Assembly: GCA_009617715.1 (NCBI GenBank)
Contig: VTFK01000279.1
Span: forward strand, 62,001-126,000
Direction of reading: 5' to 3'
Origin: Plectrocnemia conspersa
Lineage: Eukaryota; Arthropoda; Insecta; Trichoptera; Polycentropodidae
DNA: 64,000 bases
The position numbers were made by a program, and so were the translations under genes. This document shows, in pieces, positions 55,701-64,000 of the stretch. The notes under the pieces are model-generated. The model was not told the origin of the DNA and did no database searches. It saw only the letters and a program-made list of their open reading frames with translations. The first letter of the stretch is position 1; each line of letters opens with the position of its first letter.

Positions 55701-56317
55701 AAATTTAATTTTAACCTAAATCAATAAGGAATATCAAGTAGATGAGTATGGTTACCCAGGACGCTCAAGGATATGTCTCCATTACTAAAGTATATTTTTA
55801 ATAATGTTTGTAGTCAGCTATAAATATGAATCTAATTTATAAAAAAATAATTACTTAATACTATTAACCCTTCACTATGCATGTTGAAACTACGTTTTAA
55901 GTATATTTTAATCAATCATTGTAACGATTTTTAAGTATTAAAATTAAAAATTCAATTTCTCTAATTTTACATATATTGTATTATAAAAGAGTGATTTAAT
56001 CTTTGTGATAAAAATAATTTTACATAGTAATACAAAATAAATATTATAATTTTAAATTCTGAAAATTCTGATGCAAAAGGTCAATTTTGGAATAGTGTAG
56101 TTGTCATATATTATACTATAGATAAAGAAATATTATTTTCTTCATATGACAAAATCGATAGAGTTTAATACAGTATATATTTATTTTATTATCTCAGATG
56201 CATTGGCTCACTTTTATACGTTTATTTATCGAAGCGAGAGTTCGGTACGTGTTTATTTCATTTCAAATATATATATAAGAGATAAGTATCTGTTATTTGT
56301 ATCCACGTATATTGCAG

Positions 56318-56436
56318 GTAGGAATGTGTTTTGGCAGCGAGATAAGGAAATGACATGGGGGAGAACTATTGCGACCGAAAGTTGTCGTCCGAAAGATGTG
56401 AAAATTCAGCAGTTGCTGCACTCTCGGGCCAAATAA
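56318..56436 (+). other. Exon-like segment ending in a stop
   Basis: After an acceptor-like TATTGCAG the frame reads RNVFWQRDKEMTWGRTIATE and ends at a stop at 56434-56436. Its phase would fit the donor after the short candidate exon at 36129-36147. The peptide is unfamiliar. This could be chance. Confidence 0.2.
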
Positions 56437-56904
56437 GCGAAAGAAAATCTTGATTGAAGTTCAACGGTCCGACAACAGACTACAACTTCTACAAATTTAC
56501 TACTGCGACGATAGAATCGAACTTGCAAGATGTTTCAATTTAAAAATAACCAACCGGCAAACGTTAAAGTTTAGATAAAGTCGACTAGCAAAAAAAGTTT
56601 TATTGACTTTAAATTAAATAAGTTTTTATTAAAAAACTATAAAATACTAAAAATTATTATTAATAATTTTTAAATTTATAACATTATGTTTAAAAAACAA
56701 ATATAAAGTGTAAAAATAATATTTGTTTTACCCTATATTATTTTATACAAGGGTTTGCCTTTGTAAAAATTTGCGTTATTAATTAAAAATATAATACTAC
56801 TTTATAAGCAATTGATTATTTTTCTCATTTCTTACTTTTATCTTTGATTTTTTTTATTATTATTATTGTATGTTTAAGTGGGGTTTGCGGGTGTTTCCTT
56901 TGAA

Positions 56905-57609
56905 AAATTATTAAGAGTTTTCCACTATTCTTTTTCTTTTCTTCATGTATAATAGTATTTTACAACATGCTATGTCTTTATTGATCGCTCTATGCATTTG
57001 AGATATGCGTTCTCCATTGGGATCATAATCTTCTATAACATATAAAAAATTGTCAAGATGCGTAAAGGCTTCATTTATATTTTTCATTGTTAAAGAGTTT
57101 TCCAAGATAAACTTGTCTCATCTACATTAAATATTTGGCTAGAGGAATATTCTCCATCTTCAATAATTTTGGATAATTAGGAAATAAATTCTTTTGCGGC
57201 ATCTTTATCCGCATCAGCCGATTCTCCAGTAAATTTAATATTATGAAAAGAATACCTCATTTTAAAATTGTAAAACCAACCGTTACTTGCTTGAAAAACC
57301 GTGATAAAATCTTTTTTTTAATCTGTCCTTCCAATCTTTGTGCAATCTAAGAGCTTTTGCTTGAATAATTGAAATACTCAGAGGGACATCTTTTTGATGT
57401 TGGTCAGAACGTCTAATAATTTCCATCTTTGTCTCGAATCGTGTGAAGTTTATGAGTCCTTGATTTATTTTTGTTCGTATCAACACTGAAGTTTTTCCGT
57501 TTCTCACTCACGTTTATAATTTAAAAAAAAAAAAAATTAAATTTAAAAAAAATGTTATTTTTTTAAAATGTGCGAAATAGCGAATTGTGCGAAAGTCGAG
57601 GGCCGCCTG
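56905..57609 (-). pseudogene. Tigger-like transposon relic with transposase fragments
   Basis: On the minus strand the element starts CAGGCGGCCCTCGACTTTCG next to TA (57610-57611), a classic Tigger-type terminus. Fragments read KDVPLSISIIQAKALRLHKD, then FTGESADADKDAAKEFIS and FNVDETSLSWKTL in shifted frames (first catalytic Asp). After a large internal deletion, a C-terminal piece reads NEAFTHLDNFL ... INKDIACCKILL. Multiple stops are present. The distal terminus was not found. It is a different family from the two CACCCATACC elements. Confidence 0.7.
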
Positions 57610-57614
57610 TATTT

Positions 57615-58030
57615 TTAAATGTTTTAAAACCGCTGCATAAAAAGGGTCGATCCGTGATAGATGCAAGCTTTCTTGGAAGCTTTTAATAGAGGTCGGAAGT
57701 ATTTAAATGCCAAAATACGGCTAACGATTTTATCAACTACTTTAATCGGTCTTATTTCAGTTTTGATAGTCTAAGAACTACATTAATAATCATATAAGAA
57801 AAACTGTTTAACGTGGAAATCAGCAGATTGAAAAATGCATTATGGCTTTCCACAAAGTTACGCCATAAAATTTACCTGCGATTTTTTAATAACCCACAGA
57901 TTTTTTTCTATATAATATAAAATAAATATGGAAGCTTGAGATTCCTTCAGGTAGATTGAATTAATCTATCCATTCTGGTCTTTCGATTATTTGCGTCCAT
58001 TATAACAAATTGAAGTTTGATCTTTTTAAC
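57615..58030 (-). repeat. ~400 bp dispersed repeat, copy 2 (inverted)
   Basis: On the minus strand it shares ATTATAATGGACGCAAATAA, GATTATTAATGTAGTTCTTAG and TTTTATGCAGCGGTTT with the copy at 23690-24075. It lies directly beside the Tigger terminus at 57609, so the two may have been linked when they inserted. Confidence 0.55.
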
Positions 58031-58219
58031 GATCATCTAGTGTAGATTTATCAGAAGGACTTTTTCTAATTAAGAAAATTTAGAATCGGATTCTAAAATA
58101 TTAAATATAAAAAATACTTATGACAATTTTATTATTATAACGTTGACAAACTAAGAATAATTAAATGGTTTATAAATCACTAGAATATAGTAGTCTACAA
58201 AATTCGATGAAAAAAGTAA

Positions 58220-58495
58220 TTTATCTGAAAGACCTAGGTTTAAATTCCCATATGGATCGTAGTGTTTTTAAATTTCTGTCGTGTATGGGAAATTGGAATT
58301 AGTAATTATTATATAATTATGCATAATTCCGATCGATCATCACATATTAAGTTGACCTAGATTTTCCTAATCCCACGGATGAATATCGTGTTAATTAAAT
58401 AAAATAAAGCTAGGTCGTACATATTAGGTATCGAAAATTCTCGAATAATGAGCTACTTCGGTTCATTGAGAATATCTTATATGTAAAAAAATTAA
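58220..58495 (+). repeat. SINE-like repeat, copy 2
   Basis: CCTAGGTTTAAATTCCC, CGATCGATCATCACATATTA, CCTAGATTTTCCTAATCCC, CTAGGTCGTACATATTAGG and AATGAGCTACTTCGG follow the order seen at 17385-17625. The B-box-like GGTTTAAATTCC supports a tRNA-derived SINE. Confidence 0.6.
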
Positions 58496-59029
58496 ATTAT
58501 ACGTTAATTCAAAACATATTGTTGTGGTATTTTGCCGTGTAGCGCAATTTTTTTTATTACAATAATATTTTTCGATTATATAATTATTATATCTCAAAAT
58601 AAATTCCGAGATATAATTATCTCCGTAACTAAGATTTTTATAAAAAACCAGGGTGTAATTTTTACCGTCGGATTGCATTGTTTAAAACTGAATGTTTTCA
58701 AGAAATGTCGAGGATTAACTAGGGGAGCAATGGGATTATTTTTCTAAATTTGATTACAGGCGTGTGACTTTGTATTTGGCGTCTTGGCAACCCCTGCCTA
58801 GTATAATGATAATTTATTTTCTAAGGAAGCATTACAATCCAATGAAAACGATATGATATCGTGGGGATAATAGCGATCAATACAGACATGATATTTTAAG
58901 GATCAACGGTAAATTATCATAATAGCCATGAGTCAGTCTGCGAGTTGTAGTGACTCATCTTATTAAGCGACCATTCTTGCAATTATATATAATAGTTAAC
59001 TGTATTTTAAAAGCGCATTTACGAAACGC

Positions 59030-59300
59030 GTAGACGTCGTGCATCGCATGCGACCACGACGATGGCAATTTCACTGCAAATAGTGATATTTAATGGAATG
59101 TAAGGAGTGATGTCGGCCACGCCAAGTCTCGGCATAAGATTGTGACTGAGCTGGACCACGGCCAGAAAGACCACCGGATATCCACGGACGCGCTGGCACA
59201 TTTGCTAAATTCTACCCCGCCGCCTCCATAACCACTACCCACCCTATCTACACCCAGCGTTGTTGTAAAATTCCAACTTGTCGCATTTCCATTCATTACC
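59030..59300. other. GC-richer block upstream of the exon-like segment
   Basis: Balanced composition (CGACCACGACGATGGCAATT, GGCCACGCCAAGTCTCGGC, CCGCCGCCTCCATAACCAC). Minus frames of 60 and 68 codons are unfamiliar. It may be intron or regulatory DNA of the exon just downstream. Confidence 0.3.
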
Positions 59301-59335
59301 TTTTACTAACGTCTTCCGTCTTTATTTCGCTCGAG

Positions 59336-59497
59336 GACTTGGCCACTGCATCCGCGAGTATCAAAAGGGTTTCACGTCTGCAGCGAGAGCTATTTCAAAA
59401 CATGACCGTAAAGCTGATGCGCAAGAAATACGAGCGGAATTGCACGAAACATATTGCCAAATATTTCAATACGGTTCGCAAGACTAAGTGGCTCTAG
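59336..59497 (+). CDS. Candidate terminal coding exon of an unidentified gene (partial)
   Basis: A perfect branch-point word TACTAAC (59304-59310) is followed by a pyrimidine tract and AG at 59334-59335. From 59336 one frame is open for 53 codons to TAG (59495-59497): DLATASASIKRVSRLQRELF, then MTVKLMRKKYERN and ending RKTKWL. Third positions are GC-richer in this frame than in the competing 69-codon frame (59278-59487). Poly(A) signals ATTAAA (59545-59550) and AATAAA (59566-59571) follow at normal distance. The peptide is basic and helical in character; I do not recognise it. Upstream exons are unidentified, so it could also be a retrocopy fragment. Confidence 0.4.
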   Translation, partial: DLATASASIKRVSRLQRELFQNMTVKLMRKKYERNCTKHIAKYFNTVRKTKWL

Positions 59498-59587
59498 TCT
59501 ATATTGCAAGAGTAATGTGAATAATATGTAATTAATTATTTCACATTAAAGTTTATTGATTCTGTAATAAAACGGTTTTCAATGTCA

Positions 59588-59830
59588 AATTATTTGAGCG
59601 GTCGTAGACAGTTTGTAATCTATGGCGGCGGATTGTTGAAAGAGTATTTTACCCCTTCGGGGGTATCCCAAAGGGTACCCCCGAAGGCTGCTCTTCACGT
59701 TATTTATTAATTACATAAATACGGCAGTTACAAATCAAGTTATCTTCTATATGCAGATTAATTCCAATTGTTGTGGACTCTTCCCTATTTTAGTAGACAC
59801 GTTTTAAATAATAATTTTTTTTTACAAAAA
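59588..59830 (+). pseudogene. Non-LTR retrotransposon reverse transcriptase relic, copy 2
   Basis: YLSGRRQFVIYGGG then EYFTP and a GVPQ-type turn, followed by INxINTAV and FYMQ in place of the FxDD region, give the RT block also found at 48465-49380. The shared DNA word ACATAAATACGGCAG confirms the same family. A striking hairpin (59654-59687) covers the GVPQG codons. The frame is broken. Confidence 0.6.
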
Positions 59831-59934
59831 ATACGATTGACAGAATAATAACAAGGTTTTGCTATAACATATACGTACATGTATATTGATTTTTATATTA
59901 ATATATTATTAATCATTTAAACCAACTACATCTA

Positions 59935-60735
59935 TCGATCGCATCAACATTTAATGCGAGAGTTGTTGTTTATTGGCACAAAGTTTACCAAATCTTGGGG
60001 GCAATGTGGAGAGTGCCACTTACTAACCTGGCTCGATAGTTGTTTTCATTGCACCTAATGGCGAAAAATCCGTTTCGCATAAATAAGACGTTACAAACGG
60101 TAGTATTACTTTGCAATACAAGGATTCATACTCTCCGCTAAGATTCATTAAAAATTGAATTAAGGTTTCATTTTAAAATTTGATAATTATACCAATTTTT
60201 CAAATTCAATACTTGTCAGCTCAAATTCGTCATCTTCATTGTCAATAAATGGATTTTGTATCCACAAAAAGCAAGGTCTTTAAAATAATTTAAAAGTGTA
60301 ATATTGGCTGTGACCCAAAAATCTTTTGAAAGTAAAAATATGTCCAACTCATTCTTATGTAAATTTGATTTACATAACTCTAATTTTTTAATGAAAGCGT
60401 ATACTTTGTCTTTTTAACAAGTGAATGCACATGTGATCCCTGCATTGATTTATTCAAACCGCTCAATTGTCCAAAAATTTTCAACCGAATAGGCAAGTTT
60501 AACAAAAATTATCGTTCGTTCACAAATGTAAAAATTTTGTTAAGTTCCTCGCTCATATTTTTGACACTAGAGCTGCTTTTTTTCCTAATGCTTGAAGATC
60601 TGCTTTGTGTCCGGACATTTGAGTGAGCTCCGTCAGCACACAGTCCACTGCAATTATTCCACGTTATGTTGTTTCAATGGATGTGGTCTTTCCAGTAATG
60701 GGTTCATAAAATAATATATCTTCTAACATATCAAG
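59935..60735 (-). pseudogene. hAT transposase relic, C-terminal part (ZBED5/SCAND3-like)
   Basis: Minus-strand fragments read LEDILFYEPITGKTTSIE and QMSGHKADLQAL (the RNase H-like domain), then DEFELTSIEFEKLVQLS and VILPFVTSYLCETDFSPLGA, and VALSTLPPRFGKLCA. The last three are the hAT dimerisation region in its usual order. Frames are broken and much of the middle is missing. The N-terminal part lies on the far side of the pogo-like insertion, at 62419-63085. Confidence 0.75.
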
Positions 60736-60737
60736 TT

Positions 60738-62416
60738 CACCCATACCTCGCTTTACGGCTTAGATACGTTCCACGAAACTTGGCCGTATAACGAATCAAT
60801 TATTCTAAAACAAATTCATACAAATTCAATGGGATCGGTTTCAAATTTGTTAAATATGTAACATGGTTTATCATTTAAAATGCATTTTATCTTTTTATTT
60901 CATTTAAATCAAAAGTACATACATTTGTACATAAAATAATAACAGACTCCAAAAACCAACAATAATCCATAAACAAAAATGAAACAACTTCATGTTACAT
61001 AAAATATGTGTATGTATACATACATAATTTTTTTTTAAATGGCTTTAATCTGAAGACGATGAAGAAATGGTAACCTGCAGATCACTATCGTCCTCATTTT
61101 TCGCTGGTAAGGATGGGCCTGGCTTAAAAAAATTGTCCAACGTTGTTTGTCTTGCCTTTTTGTCTATTTCGTTCTTCAGTGATTTATAACAGCTAATGGC
61201 TGAGTTAATTCATCGAGAAACTTTAGCGCTACGTTTGACGTCAGGATCGTTTTCAAGGAGGATGTTTATTCCTTGTTCGAAATAGGAAAAAGCTTTCGAC
61301 AAATTTTTTGATGTTAGCTATTTAGATACAACAGGCTCTGTCTCTTCATCAAATGCCGGTTCTGCTTGCAACTGAATGAGTTCCTTATATGAAAGGGGTT
61401 CCCTATCAGCTTCAAGTAGATCAAGCACATTACGTTCGTTCAAATTTTCAAAGCCGAGATCATGTGCTAGATCCAAAATGTTTTGCCTAATTTCAGGAAG
61501 GCAATTAACTTCTGGATCAGTACTTTTTACACATTCTGCCTATATTTTTTTCCAAACATGGTTCATTGTTGTTAATTTTAATTCCTTCCATGATTCACTG
61601 ATGCTGTCAACAGCATCCTTGATGTTATTGTTTTTCCAAAATGTTTATATTGAAGATTTACCATCGGTTTCCCTTATAAGTTGTCGGAAAGTTCGGCGTA
61701 CACCCTGATCCATTGGTTGGATCAGAGCTGTTGTATTTTTCGGAAGGTACTCAATCATGACATCTTCAAATAGTTTGGATAAATTAGTAGGATGCCCTGG
61801 TGCATTATCCAAAATTAGCAAATCCTTGTCTCGCAAATATTTTTTCACTTCTGTACAAAAGTGATTTTAGAACCAATCTTCAAAAGTCTAGTAAAAGTAG
61901 AATCCCATATGACGGGTAATTGATTTTTATTTAGTCCTTTAAGAAGCCTTGGATTTTCGGACTAATATATTAAAAGTGGTTTTAGCTTAAAATCACCCGC
62001 GGCATTTGCACCAAGTAGCAAAGTTAATCGTTCTTTAGACACCTTATAACCAGGCGCAGATTTTTCGGTTTTTGAAATGTACGTGCGATCAGGCATTCAC
62101 TTCCAATAAAGCCCTGTTTCGTCTACGTTAAATACTTGTTCAGGTTTATAACCACCTCATTCAATAATTCCCTTTAAAATGTTGGGATATTCCTTAGATA
62201 CGGCCTAATCGGCGCTACCTGCTTCACCTTTCATTTTCAAATTATGCAAATTAAATCTATTTTTAATTTTTTTAAAAAATCGACATCGAAAAAAAGTTTT
62301 TTTTGCCGTTATAGCGAAACATTTTAGGCCGTAAATCGAAAACGTGCCTTAATTGAAGAGGGCCGTTATAGCAAAGTGCCGTAAAAAAAGAGCTGCCGTA
62401 TAGCGAGGTATGGGTG
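60738..62416 (-). mobile_element. pogo/Tigger-like DNA transposon, copy 2, nested in a hAT relic
   Basis: Ends CACCCATACCTCGCT (60738) and AGCGAGGTATGGGTG (to 62416) are those of copy 1. TA follows the right end (62417-62418), while the left flank is TT, probably a mutated TA. The internal order is the same as copy 1 on the other strand, including direct joining of subterminal DNA to the transposase core. It is 1679 bp, shorter than copy 1 through small deletions. Confidence 0.87.
61030..62250 (-). pseudogene. pogo/Tigger transposase remnant, copy 2
   Basis: The reading parallels copy 1: NVDETGLYW, LLILDNAPGHP and PMDQG are kept, and the C-terminal PCNA-box-like TTLDNFFK is still visible near 61120-61140. 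Nine residues after PMDQG are deleted in frame relative to copy 1, and a shorter deletion precedes LLILDNAPGHP. Stop codons are more frequent than in copy 1 and the N-terminal DNA-binding domain is absent. It is inactive. Confidence 0.82.
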
Positions 62417-62418
62417 TA

Positions 62419-63085
62419 TATGAAATTAAATAGGCATCTTTAGCTATATAAGTTGCTTCAACTATTTGTACGGCGAATTTCGAAATACGTAGCTGAAAAA
62501 CTAATTAATCGCAAATTTCTTCAGATATTTTCGGAATTTGTCGCAACTGTTTTTCATATGATTCTCCGAACATCTCGAACCGTATCAATAGCTGTTGGTA
62601 AAATTTTCTCCTATTGTATGTGGTTTCTTACATTTTGCGATTCAGTAAGAGACATGATACGAAGCCAATAATGCATTTGGTGGAACAGAAAGTATTTTTT
62701 TGATCTTTTGCTTTTGATTATTAAGCTCGTCTAATTTTCATTGAAAAAAATTATATTGGGTTATCAACGTATTCAGAATGTAGAGGTTCATTATGCCGTT
62801 TTAATTTGACTGTTCATTATGCCGTTTTAATTTGACTTTGACCGTTTTAATTTGTCTCAAACTATCTGAAGCCAAAAGTTTCGAATACATTGTTTTTTCC
62901 AAGCCATCTATAATATCACTTGTGAATCCTAATGATACATACGATTAAGTGTGTTGTCTTTTTTTGGGAGCTTTACCTCCTTGTTCATTTTTGCTTTTAT
63001 TCCCATTTGTATCAACATCAGTATCTTCATTATTGTTGACTTTTCTAATGTAACCACTCAAAAATTTATCCGTTCATCCGCTTTT
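62419..63085 (-). pseudogene. hAT transposase relic, N-terminal part (BED-finger region)
   Basis: On the minus strand the start reads DKFLSGYIRKVNN with an acidic/basic linker (GGKAPKKRQ). SYVSLGFTSD follows and then the decayed BED finger ending KLKRHNEQ. Next are KLDELNNQKQKIKKILSVPP and NALLASYHVSYRIAKCKKPH then TIGE, the highly typical ZBED5/SCAND3 hAT block. A 26-base tandem duplication (62786-62837) damages the finger region. Together with 59935-60735 it forms one hAT gene split by the pogo-like element. Confidence 0.8.
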
Positions 63086-64000
63086 TAATATAATAAATAT
63101 GTTAAAAAATTAAATAAGCATTCATTCACTTACTTTTTACTGTTACGTTACGATATGAAGTTATATTTAAAGACTCGAATACGGAAAATCAGCTTTTAGT
63201 GTTTTTTCTTTAAGTTCTTAAAGAAACATATTAATCGATTCCTCCATGGCTCCTTTAAAAGTAATGTTCTGATTGGCTATCCCTACTCCAATATTCTGAT
63301 ATTTTATTTTCATACAGCATGCAAGCTTGTAAATAGCATAGTAGATAATTTGGGATTTTTTTCATTACGGCGTCACCATCATTTGTAGTTGCAACTATGT
63401 CGAATGTTCTAGATGTAAGTTAAAATTTTGTAGTCTCTCAGAAATTATTTATAATATTTTCTCAGCATTACATGAACTAAGCTCAAAATAAATATTTTAA
63501 TTTTTTACTAGTCCACTCGTATAATGTTATAGAGATTTTTTTTCTATCATTCATTTGGCGTTGTCAAAAATTGTGTAAATGAGCTTCTTTACCTGAGATT
63601 TGATTTTTGGTAATGAATGTCTTCGTCATTGTATAGATTATTCTATAAAAGAGCACATTTTTGTGCCGTTGATAGAAATTCCACATAATGTAGCAAGATT
63701 TACTAAAATTTCTTCCAAGCTGTTCTTTTTACGAAATTAAAAATTGTTAATTTTTTTTGAAGGCAGGAAGATTTAGACAGCAATTATATTTAATGAACTG
63801 ATTTAAGACGATTATGGGGATTGCTCATAGACGATCTTTTCGCAACTCAACAATACAATAATTGCAATATGCCTTGTTTTCTGCAACCGTTTTGAAATTA
63901 TTCTATACTTACGATTTATTTGTAATATAAAAATGGAAGGAAATAATTTTAATAATGACATTTAAAATTAAATAAATAAAATAAGATTTTCTCAGGGCAA
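63086..64000. other. AT-rich end of window
   Basis: No gene, transposase or clear repeat was recognised. The left hAT terminus may lie in the first few hundred bases but was not identified. Confidence 0.4.

Overview
This is eukaryotic, almost certainly insect, nuclear DNA: strongly AT-rich, with GT-AG introns, microsatellites, and many decayed DNA transposons and retrotransposons. Four conserved protein genes can be read exon by exon in the first 23 kb. The order of insect is not resolved by what is visible. No operons, CRISPR arrays or bacterial features were seen.

Region 1 (1-23 kb, gene-containing). RpL10 (ribosomal protein uL16, + strand, 3 coding exons, 219 aa) is followed by an internally deleted pogo/Tigger-like transposon and a second element with inverted termini. 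DNA polymerase eta (- strand, 8 coding exons, 757 aa) converges on RpL10 and diverges from rogdi (+ strand, 7 coding exons, 268 aa). Next comes a 3-beta-hydroxysteroid dehydrogenase family gene (+ strand, 6 coding exons, 383 aa). Its long introns hold a fold-back element, a GC-richer block, a SINE, a large MITE and a Tc1/mariner relic. Every coding junction in the four models keeps frame and totals to a whole number of codons. The genes are functionally unrelated (translation, translesion DNA synthesis, neuronal/V-ATPase-linked function, lipid or steroid metabolism).

Region 2 (23-64 kb) has no confidently identified host gene. It holds relics of mariner, piggyBac, Tigger, hAT and several LINE reverse transcriptases. 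It also holds several dispersed non-autonomous repeat families that recur in both orientations. Scattered through it are 150-500 bp blocks of clearly higher GC content with no convincing coding frame, which may be cis-regulatory or conserved non-coding DNA. A few isolated exon-like segments (near 36.1, 43.5, 56.3 and 59.3 kb) may belong to an unseen gene with very long introns. Near 60-63 kb a pogo-like element sits inside a hAT transposase relic.

Main leads: (i) two pogo-like copies 59 kb apart with the same internal deletion of the DNA-binding domain; (ii) the pogo-in-hAT nest; (iii) an 870 bp MITE family carrying a nested piggyBac-type palindrome in both copies; (iv) histidine in place of the SDR catalytic tyrosine in the 3beta-HSD-like protein; (v) polymerase eta with two ubiquitin-binding zinc fingers and a GC-AG intron; (vi) a perfect 22-bp-arm hairpin at 42.4 kb. 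Nothing here amounts to a demonstrated new biological system.
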